From Alphaproteobacteria bacterium (lineage in GTDB: Bacteria > Pseudomonadota > Alphaproteobacteria > Micavibrionales > Micavibrionaceae), in contig JAGRKA010000013.1 of NCBI GenBank assembly GCA_020442475.1, positions 1 through 42,946 on the forward strand: a DNA stretch of 42,946 nucleotides. The letters are read 5' to 3'. A program made the translations under genes and the position numbers. The notes beneath the pieces are model-generated. The model worked only from the letters and a program-made list of their open reading frames with translations. It did not search any database and was not told the DNA's origin. Positions 25,485 through 33,675 of this stretch are shown in pieces. The first letter of the stretch is position 1. Each line of letters opens with the position of its first letter.

Positions 25485-26258
25485 ATGAACGAATTTACCG
25501 CTCTTGCCAATAGGCTCGCCGATGAAGCCGGAGAGATTATCCGCACCTACTTTCGTGCTGGGTTTGACGTCGAAAGCAAGGCCGACCATAGCCCCGTGAC
25601 CATTGCCGACAGAGCCGTGGAGGAGCGTCTGCGGGCAATCATCGAACGCGAGCGCCCCGAAGACGGCATTTATGGCGAAGAATTCGGGATCAAAGACAGC
25701 CAAAGCGGTCTGACATGGGTGCTCGACCCAATTGACGGGACGAAATCTTTTGTGATCGGAAGGCCCACATTCGGTACGCTGATCGCGCTGTGTGAGGAAG
25801 ACGTTCCGGTGCTCGGTGTCATCGACCAAGCAGTGTTGGGTGAGCGCTGGATCGGCGTGAAAGGCGAGCAGACCACCTTTAACGACCAACCCGTCAAAAC
25901 ACGCTCCTGCCAATCCTTAGGGCAAGCCTGCGCCGCCAGCACTACCCCGGCCATGTTCGAAGGGTTGAAGGCGGCGGGCGGCGCGCCCGTTTACGAACAG
26001 TTTGAAACGGCCTTCAAAATGATGGCGTGGGGCGGGGATTGCTACATGTACGGCCTGCTCGCCTCCGGCTTCATGGATATCGCGGTGGAGGCAAACCTGT
26101 CCCCTTACGATTTCGCGGCTCTTGTCCCGGTGGTCGAAGGCGCAGGCGGACATATGCGCGATTGGGAGGGGCAGCCACTCACCCTCGCCTCGGATGGTAA
26201 GACCGCGGCGGTGGGTGATGGAACGCTTTTGGACGAGATACTCGGGATACTCTCATGA
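25485..26258 (+). CDS. hisN: Histidinol-phosphatase, inositol monophosphatase family (HisN)
   Basis: This 257-residue Mg-dependent phosphatase has the superfamily motifs GEEFG, DPIDGTKSF and, near the C-terminus, WGGDCYMYGLLASGFMDIAV followed by LSPYDFAALVPVVEGAGG. This set is typical of the alphaproteobacterial and actinobacterial histidinol-phosphatase branch, which removes phosphate from L-histidinol phosphate in histidine synthesis. A plain inositol-1-phosphatase is less likely. ATG at 25485 follows AGAGGT at the right spacing. An upstream in-frame ATG at 25461 belongs to the terminal ATGAC of the palindromic element and lacks a ribosome binding site. The stop overlaps the pdxH start (ATGA). 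Confidence 0.88.
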   Translation: MNEFTALANRLADEAGEIIRTYFRAGFDVESKADHSPVTIADRAVEERLRAIIERERPEDGIYGEEFGIKDSQSGLTWVLDPIDGTKSFVIGRPTFGTLIALCEEDVPVLGVIDQAVLGERWIGVKGEQTTFNDQPVKTRSCQSLGQACAASTTPAMFEGLKAAGGAPVYEQFETAFKMMAWGGDCYMYGLLASGFMDIAVEANLSPYDFAALVPVVEGAGGHMRDWEGQPLTLASDGKTAAVGDGTLLDEILGILS

Positions 26259-26866
26259 CCAACGAGATTTTCGACATATACGGGAATGACCCGATCGCGC
26301 TGTGCAAGACTTGGCTGGCGGAGGCGGAAGAGAGTGAACTCAACGACCCGGAGGCCGTCTGTCTGGCCACCGCCGACAAAGAAGGGCACCCGTCTGCGCG
26401 GATGGTTTTGCTCAAAGAGATCAGTGCGCGCGGCTTTAAATTCCATACGAATGCGGACAGCCACAAGGGGCAGGATATCAGGGGAAATCCTTACGCTGCG
26501 CTGTGCCTGTACTGGAAATCAACCCGCAAGCAAATCCGGATTGAGGGCCGAGTCGAGCAGGCCGGAGAGGATGAAGCGGACGAGTATTTCGCCACCCGCT
26601 CTATCGAGCGAAAAATCGGCGCATGGGCCTCGAAGCAATCTACGCCGTTCGCCCACCGGGCGGAAATGGAAGAGGCCGTGAAGAAATACGAAGCGGAATT
26701 TGCAGGCGCGGATCATATCCCCCGCCCGCCCTACTGGAAGGGCTACCGTGTGATTCCGGTGCACATCGAATTCTGGATCGCGCATGAAGCCCGTCTCCAC
26801 ACACGCTTTGCCTATACCCGCCCCGCCTCCACCGCTCCGTGGAATGCCACATGGTTGTGTCCCTGA
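26255..26866 (+). CDS. pdxH: Pyridoxamine/pyridoxine 5'-phosphate oxidase
   Basis: This 203-residue FMN enzyme makes pyridoxal 5'-phosphate in the cytoplasm. Visible family features are VCLATADKEGHPSARMVLLK, the FMN-binding YWKSTRKQIRIEGRVEQ, and SIERKIGAWASKQS. IPRPPYWKGYRVIP and a C-terminal FW...RLHTRF...WLCP complete the set, matching the substrate-binding RLHDR...RLxP of PdxH. The first four bases overlap the end of hisN, so the two are coupled. Length is slightly shorter than E. coli PdxH (218) because of a short N-terminus. Confidence 0.93.
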   Translation: MTNEIFDIYGNDPIALCKTWLAEAEESELNDPEAVCLATADKEGHPSARMVLLKEISARGFKFHTNADSHKGQDIRGNPYAALCLYWKSTRKQIRIEGRVEQAGEDEADEYFATRSIERKIGAWASKQSTPFAHRAEMEEAVKKYEAEFAGADHIPRPPYWKGYRVIPVHIEFWIAHEARLHTRFAYTRPASTAPWNATWLCP

Positions 26867-26907
26867 GCCTATTGCCTTCCCGGGCTTAAGCCGCTACATA
26901 AATTCTC

Positions 26908-28875
26908 ATGAGCACACAAACGAAAAAACAAGAGAGCGCCTCCGGGCAGAGCATGGATTTCAGCGCGGACGTTTCGCGGCTGCTGGATATTGTTGCGCAC
27001 GCGCTATACACCAATCATGACGTTTTCCTGCGGGAGCTGATCTCCAACGCCGCGGATGCGTGCGACAAGCTGCGCTATCAGGCCATTCAGACGCCAGCGC
27101 TGACGAAGGACAATCCGAGTTTCCGCATCCATATCTATAAAGACACAGATACCCGCACGCTGAGCGTTATCGATAACGGGATCGGGATGGACCGGGAAGA
27201 GCTGATCGACAATCTGGGCACGATCGCCAAATCCGGTACAGCGGCCCTGATGGAACAGGTCAAACAAGCCAAGGATGCCGGGAAAGACCCGCTCAAGCTG
27301 ATCGGGCAGTTCGGTGTTGGCTTTTATGCCGGCTATATGGTCGCAAGCAAAATCACGGTCGTCAGCCGCAAGGCTGGTGAAAAAGACATCTGGGCCTGGG
27401 TTTCCGACGGGCGCACAGGGTTCGATATTCGCCCAGCAAGCGAAGAGGAGACCGCAAGGCTGGACGGCGGGCGCGGCACGGCGGTCATCCTCGATATTAA
27501 GGATGAGGCTGCAGAATTCCTGCTGGATGAAAAAATCAAGCAAACGGTTGAGCTGTATTCCGATCATATCGACGTTAAAATTTTCCTGAACAGGCCTGAG
27601 GAAACAGGTGAGGGTGAAGGCCAGCCAATCAATAAGGCCTCGGCGTTGTGGATGCGCCCCAAGAGTGAAATCTCGAAAGAGCAATATGACGAATTTTACC
27701 GCCATATCACGCACGGCTTTGATGAACCGCTCCTGACCTCCCACTGGCGAGCGGAAGGCAAGATTGAATTTACGGCCCTGCTCTATATCCCGACCTTGCG
27801 TCCCTGGGATCTGTACGACCCATCCCGTAAAGGCGCCGTAAGGCTCTATGTCCGCCGGGTTTTCATCTCGGACGCAGTGGAAGGGCTGACCTATCCATGG
27901 CTGCGCTTCGTGCGCGGGATCGTGGATTCAGAGGATTTGCCGCTCAATATCAGCCGGGAAAGCCTCCAGCATAATCCGATCATCACGAAAATCCGCTCTT
28001 CGCTTGCACGGCGCGTTCTGGGTGATCTGGATAAGCTTTCCCGCAACGATCCGCCCGCCTTTACCACCTTTTGGGGCCAGTTCGGCGCGGCGCTCAAGGA
28101 AGGGTTGTATGACGCGGTAGAGCACCGGGACGACATCTTTAAGGTTTGCCGTTTCTACTCCACCCATGATGACGGTGAGAAATTCACCTCACTGGCGCAA
28201 TATGTCGAACGGATGAAAGACGACCAGAAGGAAATTTATTATATCAGCGGTGAAAATCTGGATATTCTCAAGACCTCTCCGCAGCTCGAAGGTTTCCGCG
28301 CGCGCGGGCTGGAGGTTTTATATCTCACCGATACGGTCGATGATTTCTGGCTGCAACAGGTGCCGGAGTTTGAGGGTAAACCCTTCAGATCCGTTACCAA
28401 GGGCGATATCGATCTGGGTGGAGACGATCAAAAATCATCCAAAGACGGTGAGCAGGAGCAGACACAACAGACCGGGGAAAGCTGCGCAGCACTGCTGGAC
28501 GCTCTGAAATCCATACTGGCCGAAGATGTCGCTGATGTCCGCATATCCAAACGCCTGACAAGCTCCGCCGTGTGTCTTGTTGCACCGGCAACCGGGATTG
28601 ACATGCATATGGAGCGCGTTCTTAAAATTCACCAGAAATATGAAGGCAATACCAAACCCGTTCTGGAGATTAACGCCGGCCATGCGCTCATTCAAAAACT
28701 GGCCGAGCTGGCAGGAAAAAACGCACCGGAAAAAGGCGAATCCCCGGATAACGAAACACTGAATGACGCGGCGCATTTACTGCTCGATCAAGCCCGGATC
28801 ATTCAGGGACAACCCGTTTCCGATCCATCCGCCTTCGCTCGCCGCATGGCAGCCTTTATGGGTAAAGGGCTTTAG
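26908..28875 (+). CDS. htpG: Molecular chaperone HtpG (bacterial Hsp90)
   Basis: The 655-residue Hsp90 has a GHKL ATPase domain: LISNAADACDKLRYQ, DNGIGM, LGTIAKSGT, GQFGVGFYAGYMVA and GRGTAVIL. The middle domain contains LYVRRVFISD and GIVDSEDLPLNISRE, and the dimerisation domain carries RMAAFMG at the end. It folds or stabilises client proteins under stress in the cytoplasm. A Gln/Glu-rich insert (about 520-535) sits at the middle/C-terminal junction. The start MSTQTKKQE is preceded by no clear ribosome binding site. It lies 41 bases after pdxH and may be transcribed separately; no heat-shock promoter was recognised. Confidence 0.95.
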   Translation: MSTQTKKQESASGQSMDFSADVSRLLDIVAHALYTNHDVFLRELISNAADACDKLRYQAIQTPALTKDNPSFRIHIYKDTDTRTLSVIDNGIGMDREELIDNLGTIAKSGTAALMEQVKQAKDAGKDPLKLIGQFGVGFYAGYMVASKITVVSRKAGEKDIWAWVSDGRTGFDIRPASEEETARLDGGRGTAVILDIKDEAAEFLLDEKIKQTVELYSDHIDVKIFLNRPEETGEGEGQPINKASALWMRPKSEISKEQYDEFYRHITHGFDEPLLTSHWRAEGKIEFTALLYIPTLRPWDLYDPSRKGAVRLYVRRVFISDAVEGLTYPWLRFVRGIVDSEDLPLNISRESLQHNPIITKIRSSLARRVLGDLDKLSRNDPPAFTTFWGQFGAALKEGLYDAVEHRDDIFKVCRFYSTHDDGEKFTSLAQYVERMKDDQKEIYYISGENLDILKTSPQLEGFRARGLEVLYLTDTVDDFWLQQVPEFEGKPFRSVTKGDIDLGGDDQKSSKDGEQEQTQQTGESCAALLDALKSILAEDVADVRISKRLTSSAVCLVAPATGIDMHMERVLKIHQKYEGNTKPVLEINAGHALIQKLAELAGKNAPEKGESPDNETLNDAAHLLLDQARIIQGQPVSDPSAFARRMAAFMGKGL

Positions 28876-28890
28876 AGGGCTGAAACAACC

Positions 28891-29775
28891 TTACGGCTTA
28901 CAATCATTGGCCGTATGATCGTAATAGCAGCCCGGCGTGGGGCAGACCTTGTCCTCATGCGCTGCTTGCGGGCCGCTCGTACCGTCTTCGTCGATAATGA
29001 CGCCTGTCGGAATAGGCGCATGCGTACAATTACCGGGATCGGTCATGATCATCGTGTTATAGGTCACAAGCGCGTCCATACTGCCATTTGCATAAGGCGT
29101 GGCCGGATCAGGAAATGCGGCCCTCCCTATATTTTGCCACTTTGTCGCCCGGTTCGGTTCGTTGCAAGCTGCAGGCTGCTGCCTTGGATCCGAAGCTTCC
29201 AACTCGGCGAAGGTTACAAAATAGTTCGTCTGAAAGTTACTGCATTTCATCGCCCTCCAGACATAATTCATGTCATCGCAAAAACCGGTACTATCGGGAA
29301 TGACGCCTCCGCCAAGCGTATGGCCGAAATTATTGGATATGTAGGCATTCATCACATCCAGAACAAGAAGGCCAAGCATATCATCAAGCGTCTGGTTACT
29401 CATCCCGCCCGGTGGATTCGGCCCCGTGGGAGACGTAATGGTCGGCTGGAAAGAATCCTGCGGTGAAAAAGACAAGGCCGGGTTGTTAAAAAGGGCCGTC
29501 GAGGTCACGTTATCGCTGAACATCGTATCGGCGACACGCCCCAGCCATCTCATCTCTTCATCAAAGCATGAATATTCAAGTACGCTGTCCGCCTTCAGCA
29601 GGAAGAATTGCGCGGCCTCCATTTCACGCTTGCCCTCAAGCCAGCTTCGAGCGCTTAAAACGGTATAAAACTGTGGATCGCAAGAGGCTGGAATATTTGT
29701 GGCCGCCGCTATCCCCGAAAGGCCGGGGCAGAGCATAATCAAAGCCAGAAAAACCGAAAGAAATGGAACGCGCAC
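28891..29775 (-). CDS. Secreted Cys-rich hypothetical protein
   Basis: The 294-residue protein has a clear signal peptide (VPFLSVFLALIMLCPGLSG, cleavage near IAA-AT). About ten cysteines are spread through the mature part, for example ASCDPQFYTV, EYSCFDEEMRWLG, GFCDDMNYVWRAMKCSNF and the terminal CPTPGCYYDHTANDCKP. A central low-complexity PTGPNPPGG loop is followed by LLVLDVMNAYISNNFGHTLGGG. The family is not recognised. Disulfide-stabilised export is likely and could make it a client of the DsbC/G-like protein encoded at 15806-16690. The start is GTG; no upstream ATG fits. It is convergent with htpG with only 15 bases between the stops. Confidence 0.7.
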   Translation of the reverse strand: MRVPFLSVFLALIMLCPGLSGIAAATNIPASCDPQFYTVLSARSWLEGKREMEAAQFFLLKADSVLEYSCFDEEMRWLGRVADTMFSDNVTSTALFNNPALSFSPQDSFQPTITSPTGPNPPGGMSNQTLDDMLGLLVLDVMNAYISNNFGHTLGGGVIPDSTGFCDDMNYVWRAMKCSNFQTNYFVTFAELEASDPRQQPAACNEPNRATKWQNIGRAAFPDPATPYANGSMDALVTYNTMIMTDPGNCTHAPIPTGVIIDEDGTSGPQAAHEDKVCPTPGCYYDHTANDCKP

Positions 29776-29850
29776 CGCCCTTAAAACCCCTGCCCTTGCG
29801 AAAAAGCCTGAAAACCGTATATCTCCCGTATTTTAACACATTCACGGCAG

Positions 29851-29873
29851 AGCTGTATAATTTTAATACAGCT
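29851..29873. repeat. 8-bp perfect inverted repeat upstream of the secreted Cys-rich gene
   Basis: AGCTGTAT (29851-29858) and ATACAGCT (29866-29873) flank a 7-base AT loop. It lies 76 bases upstream of the GTG at 29775 and downstream of the gene ending at 29931, on the same strand. No T-tract follows, so an operator is as likely as a terminator. Confidence 0.4.
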
Positions 29874-29930
29874 ACGCGCACCGTCACTTAAAAGGTTTGA
29901 GAGGATAAAAGGCCGCCAATAGCAAAATCC

Positions 29931-30362
29931 CTAAAGCATGCCCTGATAGTGACGTTTGGCCATTTCATCAATTTCATCGTCGGAAAAATCAAAAATACGG
30001 CCAAGCTCTTCGATCATGGCGTGGCGAATTAACCCGCCAAGATCCTCACAGGTTTCGCACCATAAATCCAAAATGGCCCGCCGGTAGAGGAACAATACAT
30101 CATCACCGTCTGCGACCTTCTTCTCAACACCGGGCGAAATTTCTTTGCCGCTCTTGAACAGAGCCAGCAATTCGTACGAATCCTCAAGCTCCAGTTCGGC
30201 CTCCGTAGAAGCGTCGGGAAAATCCTCAATTTCGATGGTAATATCCTCACAAAAGCGCAAGATTTCATCCGGGAGCGTTTCAAGCATGTCCCCGGCCATC
30301 ACTTCCATATCTTCCGCGCTTGGCGGAAGCGTATAATTCATAATGATCTTTTTCCCGTCCAT
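29931..30362 (-). CDS. Zincin-like (metallopeptidase family, DUF1025) protein with a lost active site
   Basis: The 143-residue protein matches the small zincin_1/DUF1025 family in length and order: PPSAEDMEVMAGDMLETLP, LLALFKSG, VLFLYRRAILDLWCETCEDL, and LIRHAMIEELGRIFDFSDDEI at 111-131. Family members normally read VRHxxxHEIGHHFGLSDDxM there. Here the HEIGHH block is EELGRI (118-123), so both zinc-ligand histidines are gone while the surrounding residues are conserved. It is therefore probably a catalytically dead relative that keeps the fold. ATG at 30362 is preferred; the frame also opens at a TTG at 30398. It is flanked by unrelated genes. Confidence 0.78.
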   Translation of the reverse strand: MDGKKIIMNYTLPPSAEDMEVMAGDMLETLPDEILRFCEDITIEIEDFPDASTEAELELEDSYELLALFKSGKEISPGVEKKVADGDDVLFLYRRAILDLWCETCEDLGGLIRHAMIEELGRIFDFSDDEIDEMAKRHYQGML

Positions 30363-30514
30363 AACCCCTGAATCCTCCAGCCTCTTTGCCAAATTCAAAA
30401 TTTTGCCAAATGAAAAGCCTGAAACAATTTGTGATTCGTCAAAAGTTTACGCCGAATTCAAGCGCAGGACAATGGGTCACAACCCGGCATGCCACAGTTT
30501 TCAGATCACGCAGC

Positions 30515-32155
30515 CTAAAGGTGGGCCTGCGTGGTAATCTGGCGGGGGTCCGTAACAATTTCAAGCAAACCTCCATGAGGGGCGGCCAGCGCTACTTTGA
30601 ACACGTCTTCGAAGCTTTCTTCATGCTCTATACGCGCCGCGAACAGACCATAGCTTTCGGCCAGCTTCACAAAATTCGGATTGGTCAGAGAGGTGGCACT
30701 TTGCCGCCCCGGAAAATCACGCTCCTGATGCATACGGATCGTACCGTACATGCCGTTATTGCAGAGGATAATGATAGGCTTTGCACCATGATGGACCGCT
30801 GTGGCCAGTTCCTGCCCCGTCATCATAAAGCCCCCATCCCCACAAATCCCGACGACCGTGCATGAGGGCCGCGCCAGAGAAGCCGCCACCGCTGCGGGCA
30901 CCGCATAGCCCATCGCACCGCTGATCGGCGCCAGCAAGCGTCCGGGCCGCCCGTAATAGAGGTAGCGCTGGCACCAACCGCTGAAATTTCCGGCATCCGT
31001 GGTCACGATCGCATCGTCCGGCAGCAGGCTGCGGAGTTGATCGAAAATCTGTGTCATATCCGCCCCGCGCCAACGCGGCATGCCCGCAGGCAGCGGTTCA
31101 ATCCGGGTCCAGTCCAGATAAGCCTGCCGCAACTCGTCCCGCCAGCCCGCCCAGCGCCGCCCATCGACCGGAGCTTCCCCGGCCAGCGCAGCGCACAGAT
31201 CGCCTGCACGCGCCTCAACGCCCAGCGCAGGGCTATATGATTTCCCGAATTCGCGCCCATCCGGATAGATATGGATCAGCGCCTGCTCCGGCGTAAAGAG
31301 GCTGTAGCCCTGCGTCGTGATTTCACTTAAACGCGCACCCAAAGCAAGGATTAGATCAGCTTCTCTCACATGCTGGATCAGCGCCGGATTTGGACCTGTT
31401 CCCAGCTCTCCAACATAATTGCCGCTCTTATGGTCGAACAGATCCTGCCGCCGGAAAGACGCCGTAACCGGCAGATGCGAGGCCCCTGCGAACCGTGCCA
31501 GTTCAGCGCAGTCCTCTTCGCTCCAACCGCCGCCTCCGGCGATCACAAGCGGCCTGTCCGCCGAGGCAAGCCTTTCCCTTACCTGCGCTATGGCCTCAGC
31601 AGACGGCGCAGCGCGGCGATGTTGGATTTTTCCGGCAATAGCACTCTCAGCAATTTCTTCCGAGAGGATATCTTCCGGCAGCCCCAAAACCACGGGACCG
31701 GGCCGCCCGGATGAGGCCATATGAAAGGCGCGGGCAGTATATGTGCCAATCCGGTCCGCCCGGTCTATCACAGCCGCCCATTTCGACAAGGAGCCGAACA
31801 TTTCCGGCAGATCAAATTCCTGAAAGGCTTCCTTATCGCGGTCCTGCGTGGCGACAAGCCCGACAAAGAGCACAAGGGGTGTCGAAGACTGCATCCCGGT
31901 ATGTACGCCGATAGAAGCATTACAAGCGCCGGGACCGCGTGTGACAAAGGCGACGCCGGGCCTGCCCTCAAGAGCGGCATATGATTCGGCCATGAACGTC
32001 ACGCCCGATTCCTGACGGCACGTCGTCACGGCAATGTCCGGCGCGTCCAGCAAGGCATCCAGCACAGGCAAATAGCTTTCTCCGGCGACGCAAAATATGC
32101 GCTCAACCGCATGCGCTTGTAACGTCTTCACCAGAATTTGCGCGCCTGTCAGCAT
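30515..32155 (-). CDS. Thiamine-diphosphate-dependent enzyme, acetolactate synthase-like
   Basis: The 546-residue protein has the three-domain ThDP fold. The N-terminal PYR domain carries the catalytic Glu49 in TTCRQESGVTFMAESYA and GRPGVAFVTRGPGACNA. A central domain has PLVIAGGGGWSEED, and the C-terminal PP domain has VTTDAGNFSGW, GICGDGGFMMTGQELATAV and ILCNNGMYG (the GDG...NN ThDP-Mg site). It belongs to the acetolactate synthase large-subunit/benzoylformate decarboxylase group. The absence of an adjacent ilvN-type small subunit argues against the biosynthetic acetolactate synthase. The substrate cannot be set from sequence. A good AAAGGAG lies eight bases before the ATG. Confidence 0.88.
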   Translation of the reverse strand: MLTGAQILVKTLQAHAVERIFCVAGESYLPVLDALLDAPDIAVTTCRQESGVTFMAESYAALEGRPGVAFVTRGPGACNASIGVHTGMQSSTPLVLFVGLVATQDRDKEAFQEFDLPEMFGSLSKWAAVIDRADRIGTYTARAFHMASSGRPGPVVLGLPEDILSEEIAESAIAGKIQHRRAAPSAEAIAQVRERLASADRPLVIAGGGGWSEEDCAELARFAGASHLPVTASFRRQDLFDHKSGNYVGELGTGPNPALIQHVREADLILALGARLSEITTQGYSLFTPEQALIHIYPDGREFGKSYSPALGVEARAGDLCAALAGEAPVDGRRWAGWRDELRQAYLDWTRIEPLPAGMPRWRGADMTQIFDQLRSLLPDDAIVTTDAGNFSGWCQRYLYYGRPGRLLAPISGAMGYAVPAAVAASLARPSCTVVGICGDGGFMMTGQELATAVHHGAKPIIILCNNGMYGTIRMHQERDFPGRQSATSLTNPNFVKLAESYGLFAARIEHEESFEDVFKVALAAPHGGLLEIVTDPRQITTQAHL

Positions 32156-32274
32156 AGATTTGCTCCTTTAAACGACAGAGTTATCCATCCTACCAGATAA
32201 AATATCCTCGCGCGGCTTTATAAAATCTTAATTTTATGCGACAATAATAAAAGAAGAGCAGGAGGCTTTTTTTC

Positions 32275-32451
32275 ATGGATGTACCCGCAACTATCGCAGC
32301 AGAACTTGGCATTCTCCGCCAGAATGTCGCGCTATCCGTGATTAAGCAATCGGCGGAACAAAGCCAGAAGCTCGTGGAAATTCTTGATCAATCCGCCCGT
32401 ACAGCGCCTGTTTCCGGAACGCACGGCACGCATGTAAACTTTACGGCCTAA
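32275..32451 (+). CDS. YjfB-like putative motility protein, 58 residues
   Basis: This short gene reads MDVPATIAAELGILRQNVAL and continues SVIKQSAEQSQKLVEILDQS. It ends in a Thr/Gly/His-rich tail before TAA at 32449-32451. Size, the MDxxxxxAxxL start, the V-x-x-x-V-I-K-Q-S middle and the LVEIL segment resemble the YjfB putative motility protein family (PF14070), whose function is unknown. AGGAGG nine bases before the ATG is one of the best ribosome binding sites in the window, which supports real translation. It converges with the GNAT gene, seven bases apart. Confidence 0.7.
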   Translation: MDVPATIAAELGILRQNVALSVIKQSAEQSQKLVEILDQSARTAPVSGTHGTHVNFTA

Positions 32452-32457
32452 TCATAT

Positions 32458-32970
32458 TCAACCCTTTAAATCCTTCACCATCATCAAACACATCTGGTCA
32501 TCAAGAGGGCGGAATTCGCCCGGTGCGATCTGCTTGCGGTCATAGGTAATGCCGTTCCCGTCGGGCACATAACCTCTTTTGATATAAAGGATCTGCGCGG
32601 GCCCAAAGGAAAAATCCAGCCCCACACCAATCCCCATCTGCCGTAACCCTTTCGCCCGCGCCCGGTCCTCACAATAACGGATCATAGAAGAAGCGATTCC
32701 GCGCCGACGCAGTGCGTGCACGACGTTGATATCTTGTATCTCCGGCCAGCCCTGCGCCCGGAAAAACCCGTATTTCGGATTCCAGTTGAGCAGGCAATAA
32801 CCCGCATCAGCCCCGTCCGCAGCCGCCAGCAAAACCTCTCGCTCTCCTTGTGTCTGAAGCTCGAAATAACGCTCAAACAGACCAGGCTCCTTTGGCAACC
32901 TCATGGCTTCGGCCAGCGCCTGAAGCCTTGGGAGATCTGACAGTTTCGCCTGTTCAATTCTGATTTGCAT
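32458..32970 (-). CDS. GNAT family N-acetyltransferase
   Basis: This 170-residue protein has a single GNAT domain. It has an N-terminal beta-alpha unit (IRIEQAKLSDLPRLQALAEA), then VLLAAADGADAGYCLLNW, and IQDINVVHALRRRGIASSMI, which is the acetyl-CoA pyrophosphate-binding RRxGIA motif. ARAKGLRQMGIGV and a C-terminal YIKRGYVPDG follow. It transfers an acetyl group from acetyl-CoA to an unknown amine. AAAGGAT precedes the ATG. It is divergent from the exported protein gene at 33001, with a 30-base gap. Confidence 0.88.
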   Translation of the reverse strand: MQIRIEQAKLSDLPRLQALAEAMRLPKEPGLFERYFELQTQGEREVLLAAADGADAGYCLLNWNPKYGFFRAQGWPEIQDINVVHALRRRGIASSMIRYCEDRARAKGLRQMGIGVGLDFSFGPAQILYIKRGYVPDGNGITYDRKQIAPGEFRPLDDQMCLMMVKDLKG

Positions 32971-33000
32971 TTCTTATCCTTTCGGGCTTAAACTGCGCGC

Positions 33001-33654
33001 ATGATGCGTGTATTTCAATCTTTTTGTCTAACCGTTTTACTCCTGTCCGGCCCGCTTTCCCTCGCCGCTCAAGCCGAGCAAACGCAGCGGAAGGAATTCA
33101 GCCCCGGAATCCATTATACAGCCATCGGGAATAAAAACGCATCCCAAGAGGAAAACACGCCCGCCGCCTCTCAGGGCACACACGAATCGGCTGCGGAAGA
33201 AACAGACCCTGAGAACGCGGCAGAGGCACCCTCCGAACATGACCGGATATGGAACCGCTACAAGGCTTTGGCCGCGGGACAAAATCCCGATGAGGCCAAA
33301 CCAGACGAACAACCGGAACAGAAACAAAGCGCCCTGCCCAAAACACCTGTAAAGCCGCAGAAAGCCACAGCACCCACTGCACAGAACATGAGCGCGCGAA
33401 CCCGTGCTCAGCCGCGCTCTCAGCAACGGATGGACCCAAAAGCCGGCAGAGATGAAACCCTCCCTCAACCCGCAGGATTGGCCAGCATTATCGAAGAATA
33501 CCGCCGCACGAAGGATCAACGCCGCGAAATGAAACATCTGCGGATATCCGAGCCAGAAATTCCGGTTGCTCCCGAATCCGAAACCCCACCCTCCCCAGAA
33601 CCACCAAAACCGAAAGTACCGCACACGGCCGGTGTCTCTGGACAGAGCAGATAA
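33001..33654 (+). CDS. Exported low-complexity hypothetical protein
   Basis: The 217-residue protein has a signal peptide (VFQSFCLTVLLLSGPLSLAA, cleavage near AQA-EQ). A mature chain rich in Glu, Pro, Ala, Lys and Gln has no clear fold. Recognisable short stretches are EHDRIWNRYKALAAGQ and LASIIEEYRRTKDQRREMKH, followed by a Pro-rich C-terminus. The family is not recognised; the protein is probably periplasmic and mostly disordered. It ends 21 bases before the polyprenyl synthase gene and may be co-transcribed with it. No clear ribosome binding site precedes the ATG. Confidence 0.65.
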   Translation: MMRVFQSFCLTVLLLSGPLSLAAQAEQTQRKEFSPGIHYTAIGNKNASQEENTPAASQGTHESAAEETDPENAAEAPSEHDRIWNRYKALAAGQNPDEAKPDEQPEQKQSALPKTPVKPQKATAPTAQNMSARTRAQPRSQQRMDPKAGRDETLPQPAGLASIIEEYRRTKDQRREMKHLRISEPEIPVAPESETPPSPEPPKPKVPHTAGVSGQSR

Positions 33655-33675
33655 AAACTGATTTAAATCAAAATC

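Noticed and set aside
27004..27744. 246-codon minus-strand open frame
   Set aside because: It is antisense to the ATPase domain of htpG, with no independent motif.
32221..32245. Sigma-28 promoter for the YjfB-like gene
   Set aside because: TAAA and GCGACAAT are 13 bases apart and the second box departs from GCCGATAA. Kept only as a hint within the finding.
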